Both the position numbers and the translations under genes were made by a program. Source: DATKNA01 sp963786765 (GTDB taxonomy: Bacteria; Actinomycetota; Actinomycetes; Actinomycetales; Kineosporiaceae). From it: DNA of 64,000 nt. The stretch covers positions 1-64,000 of the forward strand of contig CAWBAJ010000016.1 of NCBI GenBank assembly GCA_963786765.1, written 5' to 3'. Positions 52,009-59,922 of this stretch are shown piece by piece. The notes beneath the pieces were generated by a model that was given only the letters and a program-made list of their open reading frames with translations, was not told the DNA's origin and did no database searches. The first letter of the stretch is position 1; each line of letters opens with the position of its first letter.

Positions 52009-52067
52009 ACGTGTGTCCCCTCATCGTGATCATTCGACGGGAATGATCACGGTGAGGGGACACACGT
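52009..52067. repeat. 27-bp-arm palindrome, second copy of the 43.2 kb element
   Basis: ACGTGTGTCCCCTCATCGTG and on to 52035 is mirrored at 52041-52067 with one mismatch and the 5-base loop GACGG. It lies between the divergent S9 peptidase and P-loop kinase genes, and the kinase's ATG (52043) falls inside its right arm. It shares the 21-base inner arm with 43191-43211. Confidence 0.9.
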
Positions 52068-52630
52068 CGTCGCCCGCCGAGGTCTGGGTGGTCGCCGGAG
52101 CACCCGGCGCCGGCAAGTCGACCACCGCCGACGCGCTTCGCCGCACCCTGGATCCCGTGCCCGCTCTGCTCGACAAGGACACGCTGTTCGACGGCCTCGC
52201 CGGGGCCGTGCTCGCCGCCGCCGGCCGCGCGGACGACGAGCGCGAGGGTCCCTGGTACGACGAGCACGTCAAGCGGCACGAGTACACCGCGCTGACGGCG
52301 GCGGCCCGCGAGATCCGGGCTGCCGGCTGCCCCGTCGTGCTGGTGGCGCCGTTCACCGGGCAGATCCGGGACCCGGCGACCTGGGCGTCGTGGCGGGAGG
52401 ATCTGGGCGGCGAGCCGGTGCACCTGGTCTGGGTGGGCTGCGACGCGGAGACGCTGCGGCAGCGGCTGCTCGCGCGCGGGCGCACGAAGGACGGCGCCAA
52501 GCTGGCGGACTTCAGCGCCTTCGTCGCGCGGATGCGACCCCGAACGCCGCCCCCCGTTCCGCACCTCGCCGTCGACACGTCACCCGGCGCGCCTGCGGTG
52601 CACGAGCAGCTCCACCGCCTGCGGGGGTGA
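52043..52630 (+). CDS. P-loop kinase / zeta-toxin-like ATPase
   Basis: A 195-residue ATP-binding protein with Walker A GAPGAGKSTTADAL, a Walker-B-like VVLVAPFTG, the lid-type Arg run LRQRLLARGRTKDGAKL and DKDTLFDGL, as in gluconokinase, chloramphenicol phosphotransferase or zeta-toxin-type kinases. The first seven residues, MITVRGH, are encoded by the palindrome's right arm; a GTG at 52052 is another start. Substrate unknown. No antitoxin-like gene adjoins. It is convergent with the SSI lipoprotein, with a small hairpin between. Confidence 0.75.
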   Translation: MITVRGHTSSPAEVWVVAGAPGAGKSTTADALRRTLDPVPALLDKDTLFDGLAGAVLAAAGRADDEREGPWYDEHVKRHEYTALTAAAREIRAAGCPVVLVAPFTGQIRDPATWASWREDLGGEPVHLVWVGCDAETLRQRLLARGRTKDGAKLADFSAFVARMRPRTPPPVPHLAVDTSPGAPAVHEQLHRLRG

Positions 52631-52641
52631 CGGCCCTGCGG

Positions 52642-52665
52642 GGGTGACGGTCCCGATCGTCACCC
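52642..52665. terminator. Hairpin between the kinase and the lipoprotein
   Basis: GGGTGACG (52642-52649) pairs with CGTCACCC (52658-52665) around an 8-base loop in the tail-to-tail gap. Short but perfect. Confidence 0.5.
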
Positions 52666-52689
52666 TGACGTTCGTCGTGGCCGGACGGT

Positions 52690-53358
52690 CTAGGGGAGCC
52701 CGCCCGGCGGGAGCACTCCGAGCAGCAGGTTCCAGCGCGCGACCTCGCAGCCGTTCTCCAGGTCGAACTGGGCGTTGACCGGCTTGCCGCGCCACGTCCC
52801 GCGGACGAGGGCCTTCTGCGGCCCTCCGTAGATCTGGCTGCACGCCGTGTTCGCCGGGGTGGGCCGGAACGCCTTGTCGCCGTTGGCGCCGAGCACGCCG
52901 CAGGCCTTGGCCGGGTCGGGATGGTTCCCACCCGGGGGCCGGCAGGTCAGGGTCCAGGTCGAGCGCACGCCGGTGCCGTCGTCCAGCAGCACGGTCAGCT
53001 GCGCGGTCCCGGGCGTGCGCGACGGGACGGCGGTGGGCTGCGGCGCGTTGACCGTCGCCGTGGTCGTGTCCCACGGGATGGGCGGCGACCCGGCCTTCGA
53101 CGGCAGCACGGGTGCCGAACTGCCGTTCTTCGGCTTCGTCGCGGGTGCCGAGCCGGCCGCCGGCGTGCCGGTCGAAGGGGTGCTCGTCGGGGTCGGGGTG
53201 GGCGCGGCGGTCGGCGAGGCGGGCGTGCCCGATGCCGGGGACGACGTGCCCGCGGACGTGCCCGGATCGCTCGAGCAGCCGGCGAGGGCCGCGAGGAGCG
53301 CGAGCGCGATGCCGACGCCCCCGCGGCGGGCTCCGAGCGGGGAGCGCACAGCAGTCAC
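52690..53358 (-). CDS. Lipoprotein with subtilisin-inhibitor-like (SSI) domain
   Basis: A 222-residue exported lipoprotein. The lipobox LAALAGCSS places the lipidated Cys at 28. A Thr/Pro/Ser-rich linker (about 30-80) leads to an SSI-type domain: LTCRPPGGNHPDPAKACGVL, CSQIYGGPQKALVRGTWRGK and FDLENGCEVARW, with the four conserved cysteines. SSI proteins block subtilisin-like proteases in Streptomyces; anchored forms in other actinobacteria are uncharacterised. The reactive-site loop after the third Cys (CSQIYGGPQ) is kept. The GTG at 53358 is seven bases after TAGCCT on the minus strand, supporting a leaderless transcript. Confidence 0.85.
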   Translation of the reverse strand: MTAVRSPLGARRGGVGIALALLAALAGCSSDPGTSAGTSSPASGTPASPTAAPTPTPTSTPSTGTPAAGSAPATKPKNGSSAPVLPSKAGSPPIPWDTTTATVNAPQPTAVPSRTPGTAQLTVLLDDGTGVRSTWTLTCRPPGGNHPDPAKACGVLGANGDKAFRPTPANTACSQIYGGPQKALVRGTWRGKPVNAQFDLENGCEVARWNLLLGVLPPGGLP

Positions 53359-53365
53359 GCGCGAG

Positions 53366-53371
53366 AGGCTA
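53366..53371 (-). promoter_or_regulatory. Leaderless -10 element (TAGCCT) of the SSI lipoprotein
   Basis: TAGCCT on the minus strand ends seven bases before the GTG at 53358. A TATCGT at 53389-53394 on the plus strand could be the -10 of the divergent rhodanese gene. Confidence 0.45.
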
Positions 53372-53444
53372 CCGCGCGGCCCCGCGTCTATCGTGGCCCC
53401 GAGCCACCTCGCCCCACTCCGAGCGGACCCCGGAGGACCTCACC

Positions 53445-53786
53445 GTGCTGCCCACCGTTCCCACCATGATCGCCACCGACGTGCCCACGGACGCAGTCCT
53501 GCTCGACGTGCGCGAGGACGACGAGTGGGTCGCGGGCCACATCGACGGTGCGCACCACATCCCGATGGGCGAGCTGCCGGGCCGGGTCGGCGACGTCGTG
53601 GAGCTGACCGATGCCTCCCCCCAACTGGTGGTCGTGTGCCGGTCAGGGGTTCGCTCGGCGCACGTCGTCGCCTGGCTCACCCGCCTCGGCGTCGACGCGG
53701 TGAACCTCGACGGTGGCCTGGAGGCCTGGACGTCCGCGCGGCGGCCTTTGGTGAGCGAGACCGGTGGCGAGCCCTTCGTCCGCTGA
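53445..53786 (+). CDS. Single-domain rhodanese-like sulfurtransferase
   Basis: A 113-residue rhodanese: VLLDVREDDEWVAGHIDGAHHIPMGEL, catalytic loop VVVCRSGVRSAHV with Cys65, and DAVNLDGGLEAWTSA. It can carry persulfide sulfur for cytoplasmic thiol chemistry. The GTG at 53445 has GGAGG eight bases upstream. The first possible start of the E1 gene lies inside its end (53764), so the genes may be coupled. Divergent from the SSI lipoprotein. Confidence 0.9.
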   Translation: MLPTVPTMIATDVPTDAVLLDVREDDEWVAGHIDGAHHIPMGELPGRVGDVVELTDASPQLVVVCRSGVRSAHVVAWLTRLGVDAVNLDGGLEAWTSARRPLVSETGGEPFVR

Positions 53787-56094
53787 GGTGTCGGCCGAGG
53801 TCAGCCTCGAGGGCACCGGGCCGGGACACGAACTGGTCGCTCACCTGGACGGCGTCCTGGCCGGCCTGGCCGGCCTGGCCGGCGCGGCCCGCGCGGCCCG
53901 CGCGGTCGGCCCGGTCGGCCGGGCTCGCGCTGCCGACGGATCGTCCTGGGAGCAGGCGCCTGCTGCCCAGGAGCTGGTCCCCCTCTTCGACGCCCAGGCC
54001 ACCAGCCGCTGGCTGGACGTCGCAGCCCGCCGCATGCGGGCGCTCGACGAGGGCTTCTACACGATCGGCTCCGCCGGCCACGAGGTGAACGCCGCCGTGG
54101 CGCTCGCCACCCGGCCTGGCGACCCCGCACTGCTCCACTACCGCTCCGGCGCCTTCTACCTCGCGCGCAGCGCCTGCGCCGGCCGCTCCCCCGACAGGGG
54201 AGCGCTCGACGTGGCCCTGGGCCTCGCCGCGTCCGTCGACGAGCCGATCGCGGGCGGGCGGCACAAGGTCTTCGGACATCCCGACCTCGCGGTCATCCCG
54301 CAGACGTCCACGATCGCGAGTCATCTCCCCCGGGCCGTCGGGGTCGCCTGGACCGTGGGCCGGCAGCAGCGGCTCCCCGGCCGGCTGCGCGTGCCGCTGC
54401 GCTGGCCCGACGACGCCCTCGTCGTCGCCAGCTTCGGGGACGCCTCGGCGAACCACTCGACCGCCACCGGCGCGATCAACGCCGCGTGCTGGAGCGCCCA
54501 GCAGGGCATCCCGATGCCCCTCCTGCTCGTCTGCGAGGACAACGGCCTCGGCATCTCGGTGCGCACGCCCCAGGGCTGGGTGGCGGCTCTGTTCGAGGGT
54601 CGCAGCGGTCTCGAGTACCGCTACGACGACGGGCGCGACCCGCTCGCCGCGCTGCAGACGGCTCGAGAGGCGGCGCAGGTGGCGCGCGAGCGACGCCGTC
54701 CGGTGCTGCTGCACCTGTCCTGCGTCCGGATCGGAGGGCACGCGGGGTCGGATGTCGAGTCGGGGTACCGGACGTCCGCGGAGATCGCCGCGGACCTCGA
54801 GCGCGATCCGATCGCCGCCACGATGCGCGCGCTCGTCGCGGCCCGCGCCCTGACGCCGGACGAGGTGCGGGGGCGGTGGGAGGCGGCGCGGGCGAGGGTC
54901 GCCGGGGCCGTGCGCGAGGCGGTGCGGCGACCGAAGTTGACGGCGTGCGAGGAGGTGCTCGCCCCGCTCGCGCCCAGGACCCCGGCCGCTGTCGCCCGCC
55001 GTGCCGCCCTCGTCGCCCCTGACGGGGAACGCCGCCGAGCCCACGGCGGCCAGCTGCCCGAGGACGAGGCCCCGCTGACGCTCGCGCAGACGATCAACCG
55101 CACGCTGGCGGACGCCGCCGCGGCCGAGCCCGGCCTCGTGATCCTCGGCGAGGACGTCGGTCGCAAGGGCGGGGTGTACGGCGTCACCCGGGGCCTGCAG
55201 CGCCGGCTCGGGGCGTCGCGTGTCGTCGACACGCTGCTCGACGAGCAGACGATCCTGGGTCTCGCCCTCGGCGCCGGCGTGTCCGGCCTGCTGCCGGTTC
55301 CCGAGATCCAGTACCTGGCCTACCTGCACAACGCCGAGGACCAGTTGCGGGGCGAGGCCGCGACGCTGCAGTTCTTCTCCCGCGGCTCCTACCGGAACCC
55401 GCTCGTCGTGCGGGTGCAGGGTCTGGCCTACCAGAAGGGCTTCGGCGGGCACTTCCACAACGACAACGGGCTCGCGGTGCTGCGCGACATCCCCGGGCTC
55501 GTCGTCGCATGCCCCGCCCACCCGCGGGAGGTCCCGGGGATGCTGCGCACCTGCCTGGCGGCGGCCGCGGTGGACGGCTCGGTGTGCGTCGTCGTCGAGC
55601 CGATCGCCCTTTACCACGAGCGTGACCTGCTGAGGCCCGGCGACGGCGGCTGGCTCGCGCAGTACCCGCCGCCGGCGCAGTGGCGGCAGGGGCACGCGAC
55701 GATCGGACGCGCCGCCACATGGGGCCAGGGCCGCGACCTGACGATCGCGACGTTCGGCAACGGCCTGCGGATGTCGCTCCGCGTCGCGGCCCGGTTGGGG
55801 GTGGAGGGGGTCGGCGTCCGGGTCGTCGACCTGCGCTGGCTGGCGCCGTTGCCGACCGACGACGTGCTCGCGCACGCGCGCGTCACCGGGCGGCTGCTCG
55901 TCGTCGACGAGGGCCGTGCCACCGGCGGGGTGTCCGAGGGCCTGATCACGGGGGTGCTGGAGGCCGGGTACGAGGGCCGGCTGACCCGCGTCGCCGGCGA
56001 CGACGGCTTCGTCCCGCTCGGCGCCGCCGCCCACCTCGTGCTCGTCTCCGAGTCCGACGTCGAAGCTGCGGCGCGCCTGTTGCTGGCGGCCTGA
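53764..56094 (+). CDS. Fused 2-oxoacid dehydrogenase E1 (alpha plus beta subunits)
   Basis: A 776-residue thiamine-diphosphate enzyme that joins E1-alpha (about 70-395) and E1-beta (about 445-776), usually separate in branched-chain 2-oxoacid dehydrogenases. The alpha half has FYTIGSAGHE and the TPP motif from Asp226 (GDASANHST) to Asn260 (VCEDNG). The beta half has LGEDVGRKGGVYGVTRGL, PVPEIQYLAYLHNAEDQLRG, YRNPLVVR and the His in GGHFHND. An E2 or E3 gene is not nearby, so it may act with a distant complex or as a non-oxidative decarboxylase. The start is GTG 53764, or GTG 53788 after the rhodanese stop. The first 60 residues are Ala-rich. Confidence 0.86.
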   Translation: MASPSSAEVSAEVSLEGTGPGHELVAHLDGVLAGLAGLAGAARAARAVGPVGRARAADGSSWEQAPAAQELVPLFDAQATSRWLDVAARRMRALDEGFYTIGSAGHEVNAAVALATRPGDPALLHYRSGAFYLARSACAGRSPDRGALDVALGLAASVDEPIAGGRHKVFGHPDLAVIPQTSTIASHLPRAVGVAWTVGRQQRLPGRLRVPLRWPDDALVVASFGDASANHSTATGAINAACWSAQQGIPMPLLLVCEDNGLGISVRTPQGWVAALFEGRSGLEYRYDDGRDPLAALQTAREAAQVARERRRPVLLHLSCVRIGGHAGSDVESGYRTSAEIAADLERDPIAATMRALVAARALTPDEVRGRWEAARARVAGAVREAVRRPKLTACEEVLAPLAPRTPAAVARRAALVAPDGERRRAHGGQLPEDEAPLTLAQTINRTLADAAAAEPGLVILGEDVGRKGGVYGVTRGLQRRLGASRVVDTLLDEQTILGLALGAGVSGLLPVPEIQYLAYLHNAEDQLRGEAATLQFFSRGSYRNPLVVRVQGLAYQKGFGGHFHNDNGLAVLRDIPGLVVACPAHPREVPGMLRTCLAAAAVDGSVCVVVEPIALYHERDLLRPGDGGWLAQYPPPAQWRQGHATIGRAATWGQGRDLTIATFGNGLRMSLRVAARLGVEGVGVRVVDLRWLAPLPTDDVLAHARVTGRLLVVDEGRATGGVSEGLITGVLEAGYEGRLTRVAGDDGFVPLGAAAHLVLVSESDVEAAARLLLAA

Positions 56095-56108
56095 AGGGCC
56101 CTCCCCGG

Positions 56109-56114
56109 TACCGT
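56109..56114 (+). promoter_or_regulatory. Leaderless -10 element (TACCGT) of the second PLP decarboxylase
   Basis: TACCGT ends seven bases before the ATG at 56122, in the short gap after the E1 gene, suggesting an own promoter with transcription starting at the ATG. Confidence 0.5.
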
Positions 56115-56121
56115 CGCCGCC

Positions 56122-57486
56122 ATGCACAGCGTGGACCGCACCACCGAGCAGATGATCCGGTCCGTCCTCGCCTACGCCGAGAACCGGCTGCGGCTCGACC
56201 CGGTTCCACTCGACCGCGGCGCGCAGGCCCCCGAGATGCTCGAGACCGTCTTCGGTGGCCTGCTCGGCGAGAAGGGTGTGGATCCCGACCAGGTGCTCGG
56301 GATCTACACCTCCACGATCGCGCCGTCGGTCATCTCCGCCGACAGCCCGCGGTTCCTCGGCTTCATCCCGTCGGCGCCGACGAAGGCGTCGCTGCTGTTC
56401 GACATGCTCGTCTCGTGCGCCTCCATCCAGGGCATCTCCTGGCTCGAGGCGGCCGGTGCCGTGCACGCCGAGAACCAGGTCCTCCGCCTGCTGGCCGACC
56501 TCGCCGGCCTGCCGCCGTCCGCCGGCGGCGCCTTCGTCAGCGGCGGCTCCGCCGGCAACCTCTCCGCGCTCGCGGTGGCGCGGGAGACGGCCAAGGAGCG
56601 GTCCCCGGGTACGGCACGCAGCCGGCTCCGCGTCGCCGTCGGCTCCGACGCGCACTCCTCGGTGGTCAACACCCTGCGGCTGCTGGAGCTCGACGCGCTC
56701 GTCGTCCGGACCGAGGACCACCGGCTCACCGGCGCCGCGCTGCGCGCCGCGATCGAGGAGGACGGCGACCCCGGCAGCGTGGCCGCCGTCGTCGCCACTG
56801 CGGGCACCACGAACGCCGGCATCATCGACGACCTGCCCGGCGTCGCCGAGGTCGCCCGCGAGCACGGCTGGTGGTTCCACGTGGACGCCGCCTATGGCGG
56901 GGCCGGTCTCCTCTCACCGGCGCTCCGGCACCTCTTCGCCGGCATCGAGCACGCCGACTCCCTGATCGTCGATCCGCACAAGTGGCTGTTCACGCCGTTC
57001 GACTGCTGCGCCCTGATCTACAGGCAGCCGGCGCTGGCCCGCCCCGTTCACACCCAGGACGCCTCGTACCTCGACGTGATCCACGAGGGGCAGCCGAACA
57101 CCGAGTGGAACCCCACGGACTACGCGTACCACCTCACTCGGCGGGCCCGCGGACTGCCGCTGTGGTTCAGTCTCGCGGTGCACGGGACGGCGGCGTACGC
57201 CGAGGCGATCGACAAGGCCGTGACGCTCGCCCGGCTCACCGCCGAGGAGATCCATCGCCGCGACCACCTCGAGCTCATCCGCGAACCCGACCTGTCGATC
57301 GTGCTGTTCCGCCGGGACGGCTGGAAGCCCGAGGACTACCACCGGTGGGCGCAGGAGCTGCACCAGGACGACGTCGCGTTCATCCCCCCGTCGAGCTGGG
57401 AGGGCGAGACGGTCGGCCGGTTCGCGTTCCTGCACCCGCACACGACGATGGACCTCGTCTGCGAGATCCTCGACCGCACCGCTTGA
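56122..57486 (+). CDS. PLP-dependent decarboxylase (group II), second paralogue
   Basis: A 454-residue enzyme with the same architecture as the gene at 33303-34706: HAENQVLRLLADL, FVSGGSAGNLSAL, His178 in SDAHSS, ATAGTTNAGIIDD, Asp255 in HVDAAYGG, Lys287 in VDPHKWLF. Conserved runs such as EWNP(S/T)D and RGLPLWFSLAVHGT are also shared. It decarboxylates an aromatic amino acid or similar compound; the product is not known. The ATG fits a leaderless promoter. It follows the E1 gene by 27 bases, so a joint role in amino-acid or 2-oxoacid catabolism is possible but unproven. Confidence 0.9.
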   Translation: MHSVDRTTEQMIRSVLAYAENRLRLDPVPLDRGAQAPEMLETVFGGLLGEKGVDPDQVLGIYTSTIAPSVISADSPRFLGFIPSAPTKASLLFDMLVSCASIQGISWLEAAGAVHAENQVLRLLADLAGLPPSAGGAFVSGGSAGNLSALAVARETAKERSPGTARSRLRVAVGSDAHSSVVNTLRLLELDALVVRTEDHRLTGAALRAAIEEDGDPGSVAAVVATAGTTNAGIIDDLPGVAEVAREHGWWFHVDAAYGGAGLLSPALRHLFAGIEHADSLIVDPHKWLFTPFDCCALIYRQPALARPVHTQDASYLDVIHEGQPNTEWNPTDYAYHLTRRARGLPLWFSLAVHGTAAYAEAIDKAVTLARLTAEEIHRRDHLELIREPDLSIVLFRRDGWKPEDYHRWAQELHQDDVAFIPPSSWEGETVGRFAFLHPHTTMDLVCEILDRTA

Positions 57487-57504
57487 CCCGCCTCCGCCCG
57501 GGGA

Positions 57505-58164
57505 TCAGAGCCTGGCTGCTGGCCGGTGGGCAAGGCGAGAGGTCAGGTCGGGGAGGCCCTCGCCGGTCAGGAGTGGCAGAGACGCCGCTCGCCCAGTGAG
57601 CAGGAGGAGGAGCGCCGCGATCGGTCCGCGCACCTCCGGGCCCTCCCCGGCGGACCACTCGACGTCGGTGGCCCGCAGCCGAAGCCCTCGCAGCCCTCGC
57701 CTGGCCCAGAACGGCCAGCCCATCGTCCAGACCCGCTCCGCTCCGGCACTCGCGGCGTCGAGGGGCATGTCCCGGGGGAGTCCGAGCGGGATCGCGACGT
57801 CCTGGCCGTGCACCAGCACGTCGAACAGGATGTTGCGGTAGTTCGTCACCACCGGCAGATCGCGTGAGGCCGCGAAGGACCGTAGCTCGGAGACGATCTG
57901 CTCGACCGGTCGCGCGGCGTGCCGGACCGCGGCGTCGTGGTTGAACGTGTGGAACCTGCCGCCGGCTCGTGCGGCGTCGGCGAGCATCCTCCCGATCCCG
58001 GGCACCTGCGGGGCCATGGCCACGTGCGCCGCCACGTCCCGCACCCGCCAGCCGGCGCAGAGCGACGGGCTCTCCCACTGCTCCTCCGTCAGCCCTTCCA
58101 GCAGGTCGGCCAGGCTGAGCCGCTCGTGCTCGATGACCTGCCAGCTGTGGTCGGCGTCCACCAC
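57505..58164 (-). CDS. Mycothiol-dependent maleylpyruvate isomerase-family protein
   Basis: A 219-residue DinB/MDMPI-fold protein. The N-terminal helix bundle has ERLSLADLLEGLTEEQW, CAGWRVRDVAAHVAMAP (metal-binding His in DVAAHV) and later a DVLVHGQDVAIPLG segment with two more histidine/aspartate ligands. The family uses mycothiol for isomerisation or detoxification. The GTG has AAGGAGG five bases upstream. It is divergent from a MarR regulator, and the shared region has an inverted repeat, so regulation by that MarR protein is likely. The substrate is not known. Confidence 0.85.
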   Translation of the reverse strand: MVDADHSWQVIEHERLSLADLLEGLTEEQWESPSLCAGWRVRDVAAHVAMAPQVPGIGRMLADAARAGGRFHTFNHDAAVRHAARPVEQIVSELRSFAASRDLPVVTNYRNILFDVLVHGQDVAIPLGLPRDMPLDAASAGAERVWTMGWPFWARRGLRGLRLRATDVEWSAGEGPEVRGPIAALLLLLTGRAASLPLLTGEGLPDLTSRLAHRPAARL

Positions 58165-58185
58165 ACGAACCTCCTTGGTAAGCTG

Positions 58186-58215
58186 CTCTGACTAGTTCAT
58201 CAGAGAGCCTGACTA
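58186..58215. promoter_or_regulatory. Candidate MarR operator
   Basis: CTCTGA (58186-58191) is mirrored by TCAGAG (58200-58205) with an 8-base spacer, and TGACTA occurs at 58189-58194 and 58210-58215. This AT-richer block lies midway between the divergent MDMPI-like and MarR genes. Confidence 0.5.
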
Positions 58216-58237
58216 TCGTCAAGGAAGAGGTGAGCCT

Positions 58238-58687
58238 GTGGCGGGACCCTCACCGGCTGAGGAGCTCAACACCGGGCTGCTGCTGTTCATCCCCTACCGT
58301 GCCCTGGAGAACCGGGTGTTCGCCGCGTTGGCCGAGGCCGGGTACGAGGACTTCACGGTCGCCCAGGCCAGGGTCGCGCAACGCATCGGCCCGGAGGGCA
58401 CCCGGCTCACCGAGCTCGCGGAGGCCGCCCAGGTCACGAAGCAGACCGCCGGATTCCTGGTGGATCAGCTCGAACGCGCCGGGTACGTCGAACGGGTCCC
58501 CGACCCCCGCGACGCTCGCGCCAAGCTCGTCCGCCTCGCCGAACGGGGGCAGCGAACGGTCGCCGTGGCCGCCGAGGCAGTCTCGCGCGTCGAGGCCGAA
58601 TGGGCCGAGCACCTGGGTACGCAGCGGTACGCACAGCTGCGCCGCATCCTGAGCCAGCTCCGGCAGATCACGGATCCGTACACCTAG
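58238..58687 (+). CDS. MarR-family transcriptional regulator
   Basis: A 149-residue winged-helix regulator: LAEAAQVTKQTAGFLVDQLERAGYVERVPDPRDARAKLVRL is the recognition helix and wing, ending in ADRG-like LAERGQRT. It probably represses the divergent MDMPI-like gene and itself; an inverted repeat in between supports this. The GTG at 58238 has GGAAGAGG seven bases upstream. The ligand is probably a phenolic or electrophilic compound, by family analogy only. Confidence 0.92.
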   Translation: MAGPSPAEELNTGLLLFIPYRALENRVFAALAEAGYEDFTVAQARVAQRIGPEGTRLTELAEAAQVTKQTAGFLVDQLERAGYVERVPDPRDARAKLVRLAERGQRTVAVAAEAVSRVEAEWAEHLGTQRYAQLRRILSQLRQITDPYT

Positions 58688-58746
58688 CCGCAGTTCCTCC
58701 CATCCCGTTCACGCCACGCTGTTCACAACCTCCCGAGGAACTACAC

Positions 58747-59922
58747 CTAGACGATGGCCCGTTCCGGCCGCAGCTCACCCGCCGCGAAGCGCTCGGCCGA
58801 CAGCGGCGTGACGTCGGCGAACGGCTGGCGGCCGAGGTACAGGTCGCGCAGGATCTCGCCGACGGCCGGCCCCTGCAGGAAGCCGTGCCCGGAGAAGCCC
58901 GTCGCGTACAGGAACCGGCCGCCGCCGGTCGTGGTCGCCTCGCCGAGCAGGGCGTTGTGGTCGGGCGTCACCTCGTACAGCCCCGCCCAGCCGGTCGCGA
59001 TGCCGACGTCGAGCAGCGCGGGCGCGCGGTCCTCGATGACCTCGGTGAGGTCCGGCAGCCAGGCGTCGTCGCGGTCCTCGCGGAAGCCAGGCTCCTCGCC
59101 CGTCCACGACATCCCGAGCAGCACGCCCGGGCCCTCGCGGTGCAGGTAGAAGGTGGTCGCCGCGTCGATCGTGAAGGGCATGGACGCCGGCAGCACCGCC
59201 GCGACGGCGACTGGCAGGGGTTCGGTGACGAGGATCTGCCGGCGCAGGGGCGTCACGGGCAGCTCGACGCCCGTCATGGCTCCCACGGCGCCCGACCAGG
59301 CACCAGCGGCGCAGATGATCGCTCCCGCCGTGACATCGCCCGCCGTGGTGCGGACCGTCGTCGTGCCGCCCACCCCCGCCTCGAGGCCCACCACCTCGAC
59401 GCCCGTGAGCACCGTGGCGCCGTAGCGGCGTGCGCCGGTCGCATAGCCGAGCACCACGGACTCCGGTGCGCAGTACCCGTCCCCCTCGTGGAGGGTGGCG
59501 GCGAGGACGTCGTCAGTGCGGACTCCGGGCGCGAGCGATCCCGCTTCGGCGGCGTCCAGGATCCGGGTCGGGACTCCGAGCTCGTTCTGCAGGGCAACGG
59601 CCGCCTCGAAGGCGGCTACGTCGTCCGGCCGCGTCAGCAGGAACATGTAGCCGTTGCGGTGCAGGTCGATCTCCTGCCCCGGCCGCTCGGCGAAGCGGGC
59701 GAACGCCGCGAGGCCGCGGGCGCCGAGCGTGATGTTCAGCGGGTCGGAGAACTGGGCGCGCACTCCCCCGGCGGCCTTGGACGTCGACCCGCCGGCGAGC
59801 TGGCCGCGCTCGACGAGCAGGACGTCGACCCCGGCCTCGGCCAGGTGGAACGCCGAGCTGGTCCCCATCACGCCGCCGCCCACGACGACGACCTCGGCGC
59901 GGGCGGGCAACGCAGCTCTCAT
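58747..59922 (-). CDS. FAD-dependent amine oxidoreductase (DadA/sarcosine-oxidase-beta-like)
   Basis: A 391-residue DAO-family flavoenzyme. FAD Rossmann motif VVVVGGGVMGTSSAFHLAEAG at residues 10-30, substrate-domain motifs GSTSKAAGGVRAQFSDP and LRRQILVTEPLP, and a C-terminal GGRFLYATGFSGHGFLQGPAVGE that closes the FAD site. Such enzymes oxidise secondary or D-amino acids (sarcosine, dimethylglycine, D-amino acids). The ATG at 59922 is natural for the family. It is alone on its strand in this stretch and converges on the MarR gene. Confidence 0.9.
   Translation of the reverse strand: MRAALPARAEVVVVGGGVMGTSSAFHLAEAGVDVLLVERGQLAGGSTSKAAGGVRAQFSDPLNITLGARGLAAFARFAERPGQEIDLHRNGYMFLLTRPDDVAAFEAAVALQNELGVPTRILDAAEAGSLAPGVRTDDVLAATLHEGDGYCAPESVVLGYATGARRYGATVLTGVEVVGLEAGVGGTTTVRTTAGDVTAGAIICAAGAWSGAVGAMTGVELPVTPLRRQILVTEPLPVAVAAVLPASMPFTIDAATTFYLHREGPGVLLGMSWTGEEPGFREDRDDAWLPDLTEVIEDRAPALLDVGIATGWAGLYEVTPDHNALLGEATTTGGGRFLYATGFSGHGFLQGPAVGEILRDLYLGRQPFADVTPLSAERFAAGELRPERAIV

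Noticed and set aside
53677..56880. A very long minus-strand open frame antisense to the E1 gene
   Set aside because: High GC makes long antisense frames common; its translation is Arg/Gly/Asp-rich without motifs, whereas the plus strand encodes clear E1 motifs.
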